A model generated the notes under the pieces. It worked only from the letters and a program-made list of their open reading frames with translations, made no database searches and was not told where the DNA came from. A stretch of DNA of 16,140 nucleotides from an uncultured Lachnospiraceae bacterium (GTDB lineage: Bacteria; Bacillota; Clostridia; Lachnospirales; Lachnospiraceae), in NCBI GenBank assembly GCA_910578335.1, contig CAJTPU010000035.1, positions 1 to 16,140 on the forward strand. Reading direction: 5' to 3'. Positions 6,725 through 14,173 of the stretch are shown here, piece by piece. The position numbers and the translations under genes were made by a program. Position 1 is the stretch's first letter; every line of letters starts with the position of its first letter.

Positions 6725-7177
6725 CTAAAGCATTTTTCTGCATATTGGCGCTACACTCAGTTCCGCGTTCGGAAAATGCCGGTAAAAGCTGTCCGCCGCT
6801 TCATTTTCCGCCCTTATCAGATAGAATTGATTGATGCCGTTCTGCCGGCAGATTTTTTCCATTTCCTGAAACAGCCTGCCGGCAATTCCCTGCCGTCTGT
6901 ATTCCGGCAGGACATACACCCAGTCCACATACGCCATTTTATACCCATCCTGCATACAACCGTAAAAGTGAAACTCTATCCTGCCTGCCACCTGATTGTC
7001 CACAATTCCCAAAAGCGATATGGTCCTCTGGTAAAAGGGCTCTTCCACACGCCTCCTGATTCCCGCTTCATCCACCGCTTCCGCCGTCATCATTTCCGGC
7101 TCCTCTTCCATCGCTTTTTTCAGATATGCAAGATACATGTCCACAGTATCCCGACCCAATTTTCGTATTGTCATCAT
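6725..7177 (-). CDS. GNAT family N-acetyltransferase
   Basis: The 150-residue protein fits the single-domain GNAT fold. Motif A is visible as VDWVYVLPEYRRQGIAGRLF (84-103), with the acetyl-CoA pyrophosphate-binding RRQGIAG loop at 94-100, preceded by the beta strand GIVDNQVAGRIEF and followed by the motif B region NQFYLIRAENEAADSFYRHF. Such enzymes transfer an acetyl group from acetyl-CoA to an amine; the substrate cannot be told from sequence. GGAG lies four bases before the ATG at 7177, with a second ATG at 7174 that may be the true start. It is divergent from the TetR-ABC unit and appears monocistronic, since trpS has its own promoter downstream. Confidence 0.85.
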   Translation of the reverse strand: MMTIRKLGRDTVDMYLAYLKKAMEEEPEMMTAEAVDEAGIRRRVEEPFYQRTISLLGIVDNQVAGRIEFHFYGCMQDGYKMAYVDWVYVLPEYRRQGIAGRLFQEMEKICRQNGINQFYLIRAENEAADSFYRHFPNAELSVAPICRKML

Positions 7178-7231
7178 AGTCTCCTTTTCCGCTGCTGCTC
7201 CATTCCTTATCCCTTATCTGCCATCTCGTAC

Positions 7232-7237
7232 ATTGTA
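7232..7237 (-). promoter_or_regulatory. Probable -10 box for the GNAT gene
   Basis: TACAAT on the minus strand, preceded by a TG extended element, about 55 bases before the GNAT start. No good -35 was found at 17 bases. Confidence 0.35.
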
Positions 7238-7272
7238 ACACATATGCTACAATTCTACACTACTATATTTTC

Positions 7273-7287
7273 CATATGCAGCATATG
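7273..7287. promoter_or_regulatory. 15-bp palindrome upstream of the TetR promoter
   Basis: CATATGCAGCATATG is a perfect palindrome around a central A, ending one base before the -35 box. A further CATATGC half-site sits at 7241-7247, inside the GNAT promoter region. Position suits a regulator-binding site for either divergent gene. Confidence 0.5.
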
Positions 7288-7288
7288 C

Positions 7289-7317
7289 TTGACAGCCGTA
7301 TTATTTTCTGATACGAT
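7289..7317 (+). promoter_or_regulatory. Sigma-A promoter of the TetR-ABC operon
   Basis: TTGACA at 7289-7294, 17 bases, TACGAT at 7312-7317. It leaves a ~95-base leader before the TetR start. Confidence 0.8.
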
Positions 7318-7323
7318 AAGAAA

Positions 7324-7343
7324 CATGCGTTGCGCAACATGTG
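7324..7343. promoter_or_regulatory. Putative TetR operator
   Basis: The perfect 10-bp palindrome GTTGCGCAAC (7329-7338) is flanked by ACATG-type arms (imperfect, offset) right at the predicted transcript start. This is a typical place for a TetR-family autorepressor to bind. Confidence 0.55.
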
Positions 7344-7418
7344 TTTTTTATTGAAGTCAAATATGTAATCATAGAAGCAAACGCCTGAAGACTGTCATTA
7401 TCTGTAAGGAGTAACCCT

Positions 7419-7985
7419 ATGCCGCCTAAAAGTAAATTTACCAGAAACGAAATTGTGGAAGCCGCTTTGGAAATCACAAGGGAAGAGGGCTTTCGCGCCG
7501 TCACTGCAAGGGCACTTGGCGCAAAACTGCACTCTTCCCCGAAAGTTATCTTCGGTCTGTTCGCCAATATGGAAGAGCTGCAGCAGGAGGTATTAAAAGC
7601 TGCCAATGCCGGCTACCAGCGCTATCTGAAAGAAGATATGGCGGCAGGCAGGTATCCCCCCTACAAAGCTTCCGGCATGGCATATATCCGCTTTGCCAGA
7701 GAAGAAACCGAGCTGTTTAAGCTGCTTTTTATGCGCACCAGAAGTAAAGAAGAAGCGGAGCAGCCTGCCGATGAAATGGCGGAAATTCTCTCTCTGATTC
7801 AAGAAAGTACCGGGCTTTGCGCCGAAAAAGCAATGCTGTTTCATCTCGAAATGTGGATATTTGTTCATGGCATCGCCGTGATGTTCGCAACCGCTTATCT
7901 GGATTTGGACACCGAAATAGTCAGTTCCATGCTGACTGACATGTATATGGGTCTGAAAACCCGCTTTCAGAAATCGGAGGAATAA
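7419..7985 (+). CDS. TetR/AcrR family transcriptional regulator
   Basis: The 188-residue protein matches TetR-family length. The N-terminal helix-turn-helix spans about 8-54: RNEIVEAALEITREEGFRAVTARALGAKLHSSPKVIFGLFANMEEL in effect, with the turn near VTARALGAKLHSS and the family-typical aromatic after it (F45). The C-terminal helical ligand domain carries many methionines and aromatics (about 100-175), as expected for a hydrophobic ligand pocket. AAGGAG lies seven bases before the ATG. It is the first gene of the operon with the ABC exporter three bases downstream, so it most likely represses its own operon through the palindrome at 7324-7343 until an exporter substrate binds. Confidence 0.9.
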   Translation: MPPKSKFTRNEIVEAALEITREEGFRAVTARALGAKLHSSPKVIFGLFANMEELQQEVLKAANAGYQRYLKEDMAAGRYPPYKASGMAYIRFAREETELFKLLFMRTRSKEEAEQPADEMAEILSLIQESTGLCAEKAMLFHLEMWIFVHGIAVMFATAYLDLDTEIVSSMLTDMYMGLKTRFQKSEE

Positions 7986-7988
7986 TGT

Positions 7989-8744
7989 ATGGAAGCCATC
8001 AAAACCGTCAACCTGACAAAAAAGTACAAAAGCCTGACCGCCGTGGACGGGCTGAATCTGACCGTCAAACAAGGAGAGCTTTTTTCTCTCCTCGGCGTAA
8101 ACGGCGCAGGCAAAACCACCACCATTAAGATGCTCTCCTGTCTGATACCGCCCACGGGCGGGGACGCCTTTCTCAACGGAAAAAGCATTGTCTCTGACGC
8201 CGCGGGCGTAAAAGAAATCATCGGCATATCGCCGCAGGAGACAGCTATCGCCCCCAATCTCAGTGTCCGTGAAAATCTGGAGCTGATATGCGGCATTTAC
8301 GGTTTTTCCAAAGAAAAGCAAAAGAAAAAGATAGCGGCGCTTTCCGACGCCCTCGGTCTGACCGATATCCTTGCGCGCCGCGCCGGCAAGCTCTCCGGCG
8401 GATGGCAGCGCCGGCTCAGCATCGCAATGGCGCTGGTACATGAGCCGCAAATCCTTTTTCTTGACGAACCCACTCTGGGTCTGGATGTGCTTGCCAGAAG
8501 CGATTTGTGGGAAATTATCCGCTCCCTAAAGGGAAAAATCACCATCATTCTGACAACGCACTACATGGAAGAGGCAGAAAGCCTCTCTGACAGAATCGGC
8601 ATTATGAAAGCAGGTGCCTTCCTTGCACTGGGAACAGCGGAGGAGTTAAAAGAAATGGCTGGCACGGACAAGTTTGCAGATGCCTTTGTGACACTCGTAA
8701 AGACAGGCGGGAAATCGTCCCCCGCAGATGGAGGAACTCTATGA
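7989..8744 (+). CDS. ABC transporter ATP-binding protein (DrrA/CcmA-type exporter)
   Basis: The 251-residue ATPase has all motifs: Walker A GVNGAGKT (36-43), Q-loop Gln83 in SPQE, signature LSGGW (135-139, with W in place of the more usual Q at the fifth position), Walker B ILFLDE (155-160), D-loop region GLDVLAR, and switch His191 in TTHYMEEAE. It is of the ABC-2 exporter class that powers drug, lipid or peptide efflux with a separate permease. GGAGG lies before the ATG, three bases after the TetR stop, and its stop overlaps the permease start as ATGA, indicating tight translational coupling. Substrate is unknown. Confidence 0.95.
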   Translation: MEAIKTVNLTKKYKSLTAVDGLNLTVKQGELFSLLGVNGAGKTTTIKMLSCLIPPTGGDAFLNGKSIVSDAAGVKEIIGISPQETAIAPNLSVRENLELICGIYGFSKEKQKKKIAALSDALGLTDILARRAGKLSGGWQRRLSIAMALVHEPQILFLDEPTLGLDVLARSDLWEIIRSLKGKITIILTTHYMEEAESLSDRIGIMKAGAFLALGTAEELKEMAGTDKFADAFVTLVKTGGKSSPADGGTL

Positions 8745-9469
8745 GATTACTTACTTTTTCCGGAAGAAATGCAAAGGAAATCCTGCGTGACCCGTTGACC
8801 GCGTTCTTCGGTTTGGGATTTCCCATCGTTCTGTTATTCCTTTTAAGCGCCATACAGGCAAATATTCCGGTGAGTCTTTTTGAATTGAAAAGCCTTGCCC
8901 CGGGCATGACCGTATTCGGGCTTTCCTTTATGACTCTTTTTTCTGCAACATTGATAGCCAAAGACAGGGAAAGCACTTTTTTGCAGCGGCTCTACACTTC
9001 CCCGCTGACTGCAGCGGATTTTATCTTCGGCTATGCGCTCCCCAGCCTACCCATCGCATTGGCGCAGTGCCTCCTCTGCTACATAACGGCTCTCATCATG
9101 GGACTTCCGGCGACAGTGAATATCCTGTATGCCGCCCTGTGCATTCTGCCCGTCGCCCTGTTCTTTATCGCGCTTGGTCTGCTATTCGGAAGCCTTTTCA
9201 ACGTCAAACAGGTCGGAGGCTTATGCGGCGCGCTTCTCACCAACCTTACTGCATGGCTGTCCGGCATCTGGTTTGATTTGGAGCTTGTAGGCGGTGCATT
9301 TAAAAAAATTGCATACCTGCTGCCCTTTGTACACGCCGTTGAACTGGAGCGCGCCGTGCTGGCGGGAAACACAGCGCATATGTTTCCCCACTTGTGGTGG
9401 GTGCTGGGCTACGCTGTGGCAGCATCCATAGCGGCAGTGCTGGTGTTTCGGGCGAGGAAATGTGCGTAA
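8741..9469 (+). CDS. ABC-2 type transporter permease
   Basis: The 242-residue protein has about six hydrophobic segments (near 20-40, 55-75, 98-122, 128-150, 155-180, 215-238) with the ABC-2 exporter layout: a short cytoplasmic N-terminus (NAKEILRDPLTAFFGLGFP), an extracytoplasmic loop after helix 1, and the LLTNLTAWLSGIWFDLE region before the last helix. It forms the membrane channel for the ATPase encoded just upstream and overlaps it by four bases; GGAGG precedes the ATG. It ends 17 bases from the stop of the convergent GH2 gene, with no clear terminator between. Confidence 0.9.
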   Translation: MRLLTFSGRNAKEILRDPLTAFFGLGFPIVLLFLLSAIQANIPVSLFELKSLAPGMTVFGLSFMTLFSATLIAKDRESTFLQRLYTSPLTAADFIFGYALPSLPIALAQCLLCYITALIMGLPATVNILYAALCILPVALFFIALGLLFGSLFNVKQVGGLCGALLTNLTAWLSGIWFDLELVGGAFKKIAYLLPFVHAVELERAVLAGNTAHMFPHLWWVLGYAVAASIAAVLVFRARKCA

Positions 9470-9486
9470 AGATAGCATCACACCTT

Positions 9487-11409
9487 TCAGTGTTCGGTTT
9501 TATTTTCCGTTAACACACTTTTCAGCTTTTGGTTCCACTTTTTGATAAGCGCCGGCTCCAATTTCAAAACGGCGCGGTCGTAGGTAAATAATCCGTTGAT
9601 TTCCTCCTCCACGTCCGAGAGCTGCGTATATACCGTGGCACTGACACCGCCTTTTACCGCGGGCAGGACAGTGTCGCGCATCAATTTTTCGTAGCCTGCT
9701 TCCAGCTCTTCTTTAGAATGAAAAATCTTGTAACCGTACTCTTTTTCATGGCTGACATGCCCCTTAATCTTCTGCACATAACCGCCAAATTCCGTCAGTG
9801 CCAGCGCTCTTTTCGCTTCTCTTTTATATTTCAGTTTAAAAAAATACCAGTGCAGGCTTTTTACATCCCCACATCCCATATCAAACCAGCCGCTTGCAGA
9901 ATCTACAATAATGTGCGGATTGATGCCCCGCACCAAATTTGTCATTTCTATAGTGGCAAACTGCCCCCATCCTTCGTTAAAAGGCACCATGCACACCACC
10001 GAAGGATGCTTTTTCATCTGCCTTGTCAGTTCCCGCAGCTCCTGCTCATACTCCCTTCTGCCCGCTGCATCCTGCCTGGAAAGCAGAAATTTGTGCCGGT
10101 CTGTCGCCTGAATATGGAGAAGCTGGAACACTGTCGCCAGATAGGTTACATACCACCCTTTATTTTTCCTGCCGCCATTTATCATATCCTGCCACACCAG
10201 CATCCCCAGCCTGTCGCAGTGGTAATACCATCGCTGCGGCTCCACCTTGACATGCTTTCTCAGCATGTTAAAGCCAAGGGCTTTCATCTGCTCAATATCG
10301 TAGCGCATCGCCTCGTCGGAAGGCGGTGTGTACATACTCTCCGGCCAGTATCCCTGGTCCAGTATGCCTGCCTGTATATAGGGCTTGTTATTTAAAAAGA
10401 TACGGCGGATTCCCTTTTCGTCCGTCCCAATGCTGCATTTGCGCATGGCAAAATAGCTCTCCACACTGTCGCAGGGTTCTTTTTTTCCTTTTTCAAATAA
10501 ATCAAGCCTCACCCTGTAAAGATATGGCTTTTCAGGACTCCAGCTCCTAAAAGCCGGCAGTGCAAGCCGCTTTTTTTCTGCTGCCGCAAAGCGCTCCTCA
10601 CCGTACTCCCCATTCAAAAAAGTAAGCCTCACCTCATAGGCATCGTCTTTCTTTTGCTCACCCAAATTCAGCTCTGCCTGTACAGAAACTTCCCCCTCAT
10701 CATAAAAAGTATCCCACGCAACATCCTTAATATAAACTTTTGGCACCGCTTCCAGCCACACTGTCTGCCAGATGCCGCTGGTAGCCTGATAATACATGCC
10801 GCCGGGCTTGAGTGTCTGCTTGCCGACGCTGTGGTAAGAAGTATCCGAATCATCCCACACCATCAGCCCCAGCTTAAATCCGCCCGCCTTCAATACCTGC
10901 TCTCTTTTTAAAAATCCGGTAATATCTCTCGTAAAAGGCAGATACCCGCCACTGTGGCTCCCCGCCTTCCTTCCCTCCACAACTATCTCACAGCGCTGGT
11001 CTACCGCGCCAAAATGCAGCAGAATGCGGTATTCCTCCCGATAGCGCTCCAATATCTGCGAACCAAAGGAAATCTTTTTTTCATAAAAAAGAGCGCCGTC
11101 CGGCTTTAGCTGCCTTCCTACTCCTGACAAGCGGGTCTCCGGCGAAAAGGGCACCAGAATTTCCCCGTCAAAATGCTTGGGAAAAAACGTGCCGGATTGC
11201 TCTGCCGCTTCCGTCTTGTCACAAAAAGCATATTTCCACATGCCGTTTAAAGACTGCCAGTCTCCCCGCACCATAAACGGTCTGGGATATTCGGACAAAA
11301 TGCTGTTTTTATCCGCTGTCTTCTCTATCTTTTCTCCCCACTGTGTAATAAGATGACCGGTTTCTATTTTTGGATTTTGCAATTTGACTGCACCTCGCTT
11401 ATCACTCAC
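9487..11409 (-). CDS. Glycoside hydrolase family 2 protein (beta-galactosidase/glucuronidase type)
   Basis: A retaining beta-glycosidase of GH2, probably cytoplasmic since no signal peptide is seen. In the 640-residue frame the order is: N-terminal sugar-binding sandwich (about 40-225, with LNGMWKYAF, VPFSPE and SGIWQTVWLE), immunoglobulin-like domain (about 226-325), and TIM barrel (about 330-615). The acid/base is Glu479 in PFNEGWGQ and the nucleophile is Glu540 in ALTEFGG. C-terminal beta-sandwich extensions of large LacZ proteins are absent. Substrate could be a beta-galactoside, glucuronide or another beta-glycoside. The start is uncertain: GTG 11409 has AGAGGA 11 bases upstream, but a promoter (11410-11438) would place transcription start at or inside it, and TTG 11382 with GAGGTG eight bases upstream is a good alternative. 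Confidence 0.92.
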   Translation of the reverse strand: MSDKRGAVKLQNPKIETGHLITQWGEKIEKTADKNSILSEYPRPFMVRGDWQSLNGMWKYAFCDKTEAAEQSGTFFPKHFDGEILVPFSPETRLSGVGRQLKPDGALFYEKKISFGSQILERYREEYRILLHFGAVDQRCEIVVEGRKAGSHSGGYLPFTRDITGFLKREQVLKAGGFKLGLMVWDDSDTSYHSVGKQTLKPGGMYYQATSGIWQTVWLEAVPKVYIKDVAWDTFYDEGEVSVQAELNLGEQKKDDAYEVRLTFLNGEYGEERFAAAEKKRLALPAFRSWSPEKPYLYRVRLDLFEKGKKEPCDSVESYFAMRKCSIGTDEKGIRRIFLNNKPYIQAGILDQGYWPESMYTPPSDEAMRYDIEQMKALGFNMLRKHVKVEPQRWYYHCDRLGMLVWQDMINGGRKNKGWYVTYLATVFQLLHIQATDRHKFLLSRQDAAGRREYEQELRELTRQMKKHPSVVCMVPFNEGWGQFATIEMTNLVRGINPHIIVDSASGWFDMGCGDVKSLHWYFFKLKYKREAKRALALTEFGGYVQKIKGHVSHEKEYGYKIFHSKEELEAGYEKLMRDTVLPAVKGGVSATVYTQLSDVEEEINGLFTYDRAVLKLEPALIKKWNQKLKSVLTENKTEH

Positions 11410-11438
11410 TTTTTATCATTCCTCTATTCCCCTGTCAA
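11410..11438 (-). promoter_or_regulatory. Sigma-A promoter of the GH2 gene
   Basis: Minus strand TTGACA (11438-11433), 17 bases, TAAAAA (11415-11410), with a TG extended -10. It abuts the GTG at 11409, so if real it favours the internal TTG start at 11382. The rest of 11439-11558 is AT-rich with no clear gene; no strong apbE terminator is seen. Confidence 0.55.
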
Positions 11439-11558
11439 AACTATCCTCTGCCAGAAATTCACAAATTATTTCAACTTTTAAGAACCGCTTCGTTAATTCA
11501 GTCTGCGCCAAAAAATTTTGCCTCCGGCTTTTGTATCACAAAAAGAAAACCCCGAAAT

Positions 11559-12590
11559 CTATCTTTCCTGAAAAACCTGCTTCATGCCCTCCGTCATGGA
11601 AATATTGCCCTCGGTATCTACAAACAACGCCTCCGCGCCATAGGCCTCTGCCAGCGCCATTCCCCTTTCCTCCCCCAGCACAAAACAGGCAGTGGAAAGG
11701 GCATCGCTCAGTATGCCGCTGTCGCACAAGATGGTAACGCTCCTCACACCGCTCTCCGCCGGATACCCCGTCGCCGGATTTAAGATATGGTGGTAGCGGA
11801 CACCGTCCACCTCCACATACCGTTCATAATCCCCTGACGTGGAGACAAAATGCGTTCCCTCTAAATAGAGTATTCCGACAAAGGCAGAAGTGTCCCACGG
11901 GTCCACGATTCCTATCTGCCATTGCGTCCCGTCCGGCTTTTTGCCGATAGTCACCACACTGCCGCCCACAGAAACCACCGCGCCCTGTACATACTTAGCT
12001 TGCAGGTACAAAAAAACCCTGTCACAGGCAATCCCCTTGCCCACTGCCCCCAGGTCCAGCGCCATCCCCTCCGGCAGCTCTACCGCACCATCCTCAAGCA
12101 GTACCTTCTCATAGTCTGTATACGACAGAGCGAGTGCAATTTGCTCCTCTGTAGGAATGTGTACCGGCTGCTTGCCAAAAATATTTTCCCCTGCCGCCCA
12201 GCCGTCTATATCCCACAATTCCGCCACAGGGCGAATGGTAATGTCAAAAGCGCCGCCGCTGTCCTCTGAAAGCTTTAAGAGTATTTCCAAATCCGCATAC
12301 AGCTTCTCTGACACCTGCACGCCCGCACCGCTTCCTGCCGCCGCATTGATGCGCGCCACCTCAGAGCCTTCCACCCTCCACGAAAGAGTATCCTGCTCCA
12401 GTCCCGCTATCAAATCCTTTATCTCGGATGTAAAGCAGTCCTCCTCCCTACTCGAATAGATTGTCTGACTGCTTACCGTCCCCATTACCGTATCCACTGC
12501 CGTATACGTCATAATCCTTACACAACCGGCACATGCCAAAAGCATGCCCGACAGCACCACAAGCAAAAAAACTTTTTGTTTTCTCTTCAT
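11559..12590 (-). CDS. apbE: FAD:protein FMN transferase lipoprotein (ApbE)
   Basis: ApbE moves FMN from FAD onto a threonine of extracytoplasmic flavoproteins, using magnesium. From ATG 12590 the protein has 343 residues: a lipoprotein signal (MKRKQKVFLLVVLSGMLLAC, lipidated Cys at 20 or 23), then the ApbE domain with VDTVMGTV (32-39), DLGAVGKGIACD (179-190), SVGGSVVTIGKKPDG (207-221), the signature HHILNPATGYP (267-277) and SDALSTACFVLG (295-306). The longer frame from 12782 was rejected: only 12590 has AGGGAG upstream and yields a proper signal peptide, and the longer one would run into the divergent gene. Its neighbours on the other strand are a NusG_II protein and a Gx-type membrane protein, a frequent partnership. 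Confidence 0.95.
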   Translation of the reverse strand: MKRKQKVFLLVVLSGMLLACAGCVRIMTYTAVDTVMGTVSSQTIYSSREEDCFTSEIKDLIAGLEQDTLSWRVEGSEVARINAAAGSGAGVQVSEKLYADLEILLKLSEDSGGAFDITIRPVAELWDIDGWAAGENIFGKQPVHIPTEEQIALALSYTDYEKVLLEDGAVELPEGMALDLGAVGKGIACDRVFLYLQAKYVQGAVVSVGGSVVTIGKKPDGTQWQIGIVDPWDTSAFVGILYLEGTHFVSTSGDYERYVEVDGVRYHHILNPATGYPAESGVRSVTILCDSGILSDALSTACFVLGEERGMALAEAYGAEALFVDTEGNISMTEGMKQVFQER

Positions 12591-12602
12591 TTCCCTACTC
12601 CC

Positions 12603-12671
12603 TTTTGTTATACTGATGATAAACACCGGGATTCTGTGTACGCACAATGCCATGGTCAAAGTATAACAAAA
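12603..12671. promoter_or_regulatory. 12-bp inverted repeat in the apbE/NusG_II divergent region
   Basis: TTTTGTTATACT at 12603-12614 and its exact complement AGTATAACAAAA at 12660-12671 are 45 bases apart. They flank the candidate apbE promoter. They could be two operator sites for one regulator of both divergent units. Confidence 0.6.
12631..12659 (-). promoter_or_regulatory. Candidate promoter of apbE
   Basis: Minus strand TTGACC (12659-12654), 17 bases, CAGAAT (12636-12631). The -10 is weak. For the plus-strand gene the only visible -10-like box is TATAAC at 12662-12667, with no good -35. Confidence 0.45.
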
Positions 12672-12703
12672 AAAAGAACACATTACTATAAGGAAATAGA
12701 AAA

Positions 12704-13192
12704 ATGAAGCATGTCCCACCCTATAACATACAACAAAAAAAGAAGAACCCATGCTCTTCTCTGCCAGCTCCCCCAAATGCATTGCCCGAAGACCGCCCTC
12801 CTGCTATTCTCAAACGGCGCGCCCTGTTCCTGTCCGCATTTGTATTCCTTTTATGCCTGCTCTCCTGCCTGACCATTTTTTTGCGGCGCAGACAGCCCTC
12901 GGCGGGGCTGACTGCCCGTATCTATCAGGACGGGCAGCTTATTAAAACCATAGATTTGCACACTGTCACACAGCCCTATACCATCCCCATACTTGCGCCT
13001 GACGGCGGCAGTAACCTAATTGAAGTCCGTCCCGGCGCCATTGGCATCATTGACGCTGACTGCCCCGACAAACTCTGTGTCCTTACAGGCTTTGCCGACT
13101 CCACCCTGCTGCCCATTGTCTGCCTGCCCCACAGGCTTGTAATTCAATTGTCCACCGACAGACAGACCATGCCTGATGGTATCAGCTATTAA
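12704..13192 (+). CDS. NusG domain II-containing membrane-anchored protein
   Basis: The 162-residue protein has a 37-residue charged N-terminal tail, one membrane segment (about 40-60, followed by RRR) and an outside domain of the NusG_II (DUF1312) type. That domain has ARIYQDGQLIKTIDL, IEVRPGAIGIIDADC, and the signature CPDKLCVLTGF...IVCLPHRLVI, with three conserved cysteines (120, 125, 140) that suggest redox or metal/cofactor chemistry. It is not a transcription factor despite the family name. An AAGGA site lies nine bases before the ATG. It is followed 15 bases later by the Gx-type protein, and apbE is divergent. Similar trios occur in Firmicutes with flavin-based extracellular electron transfer loci (EetA-like); that role is inferred. 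Confidence 0.88.
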   Translation: MKHVPPYNIQQKKKNPCSSLPAPPNALPEDRPPAILKRRALFLSAFVFLLCLLSCLTIFLRRRQPSAGLTARIYQDGQLIKTIDLHTVTQPYTIPILAPDGGSNLIEVRPGAIGIIDADCPDKLCVLTGFADSTLLPIVCLPHRLVIQLSTDRQTMPDGISY

Positions 13193-13207
13193 CCGGGAGC
13201 TTTGCAT

Positions 13208-13711
13208 ATGAACATCAAACGACTTACTACATTATCCGTTTTTACCGTAATTGCATTGACTATTTTTATATTGGAGAGCGCCATCCCAAATCCGGTTCCC
13301 ATCCCCGGTATCAAGCTCGGTCTCTCCAATATCGTAACCTTATTTCTGCTGCTCAATTTTACGCCTGCAGATGCTTTTTTCGTTCTGCTTGCGCGCATTC
13401 TTCTCTCCGCCTTTTTTTCCGGACAGGCAGTCAGCCTGATTTACAGTCTGTGCGGCGGTCTATTTTGCTTTGCCGTTATGTGTCTGATAAATCGTTTTTT
13501 AAGCGGGCATTTTATCTTCATCACCAGCATTTTCGGCGCCCTGTTCCACAATGCCGGACAGATAGCCGCCGCCTTTCTGATAACCCGCAGCACCGGCATT
13601 TTAACTTATCTGCCCTTTCTGATACTCAGCGGTACCATCACCGGACTCTTTACCGGACTTTGCGCCCACTACGCCCAAAAATACCTGCTGCCCCACATCA
13701 GGCGGCAGTAA
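13208..13711 (+). CDS. Gx transporter family membrane protein
   Basis: The 167-residue protein has about five hydrophobic segments (near 8-25, 38-60, 65-90, 95-120, 130-155) and the family hallmarks NPVPIPGIKLGLSNIVTLFLL and HNAGQIAAAFLI. It is the family often labelled heptaprenyl diphosphate synthase component I, a doubtful name; it resembles small ECF-type S components and EetB-like proteins. The start was set at ATG 13208, with GGGAG eight bases upstream, instead of the TTG six bases earlier. It follows the NusG_II gene in an operon. A role with ApbE and the NusG_II protein in flavin-dependent membrane electron transfer or quinone/flavin handling is inferred from clustering only. Confidence 0.88.
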   Translation: MNIKRLTTLSVFTVIALTIFILESAIPNPVPIPGIKLGLSNIVTLFLLLNFTPADAFFVLLARILLSAFFSGQAVSLIYSLCGGLFCFAVMCLINRFLSGHFIFITSIFGALFHNAGQIAAAFLITRSTGILTYLPFLILSGTITGLFTGLCAHYAQKYLLPHIRRQ

Positions 13712-13738
13712 TTCGCAAACTGATAGCTTTTCACCACA

Positions 13739-14128
13739 TCAGCACTGTCCGTTTTTTCTCATCCTTTCTATCAACGCAATATCCGCTAAATCCTTATCCC
13801 TCCCCAGTTTCTTTTTCATCTGTACAAGCCCCTCTACGCACACAACGGGAACGCCGCTGATTATTTCCACTGTACCCTCAATCCAGTTTTCAAATATCTC
13901 GACATCATCAGCATATAAAATTTTTCTGCTTCCATCCTTACAGCGTGAGACCGTATAACCTTGCTGCTCTAATTTATCTGCCAAAAATGTACTGCATCCC
14001 AAATCAATGTCATGTGTCTTAGGACGAAACCCATGCAAAACCATCGCGCCGCCGGCAATTACCCAGTATTCCTTTTCCGAAAAAGAAATCTCCCGAAGTC
14101 GTTGCAGCAAAGAATATTTATCAAACAT
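13739..14128 (-). CDS. Nucleotidyltransferase-like hypothetical protein
   Basis: The 129-residue product (from MFDKYSLL) shows a minimal nucleotidyltransferase pattern: WVIAGGAMVLHGFRPKTHDIDLG, with a GG in place of the usual GS and the paired acidic residues DID, then a C-terminal KKKLGRDKDLADIALIE typical of proteins that handle or modify a partner, as in MNT/AbiEii-type families. No HEPN or other toxin partner is adjacent, so toxin-antitoxin function is unsupported. The start is uncertain: GGAGG lies 14 bases before ATG 14128, and the in-frame GTG at 14143 overlaps that site. It follows the phosphatase gene closely on the same strand and converges with the Gx gene. Confidence 0.7.
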   Translation of the reverse strand: MFDKYSLLQRLREISFSEKEYWVIAGGAMVLHGFRPKTHDIDLGCSTFLADKLEQQGYTVSRCKDGSRKILYADDVEIFENWIEGTVEIISGVPVVCVEGLVQMKKKLGRDKDLADIALIERMRKNGQC

Positions 14129-14173
14129 AATAATTCCATACACCTCCCAAACAGCAGCCTCTGCCCGAAAATA

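Noticed and set aside
7593..8450. 285-residue minus-strand frame opposite the TetR and ABC genes
   Set aside because: Antisense to two clear genes; composition rich in F, G, H and Q without motifs.
9470..9486. Terminator between the convergent permease and GH2 genes
   Set aside because: Only a four-base stem is found; no T-run in the right place.
9718..10395. 225-residue plus-strand frame opposite the GH2 gene
   Set aside because: Antisense to the GH2 catalytic domain with no recognisable motif or ribosome site.
13208..13711. Naming the Gx-type protein heptaprenyl diphosphate synthase subunit I
   Set aside because: It is an integral membrane protein without prenyl synthase motifs; the legacy name is misleading.
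13739..14128. MNT-HEPN toxin-antitoxin system
   Set aside because: No HEPN-domain partner is next to the nucleotidyltransferase-like gene.
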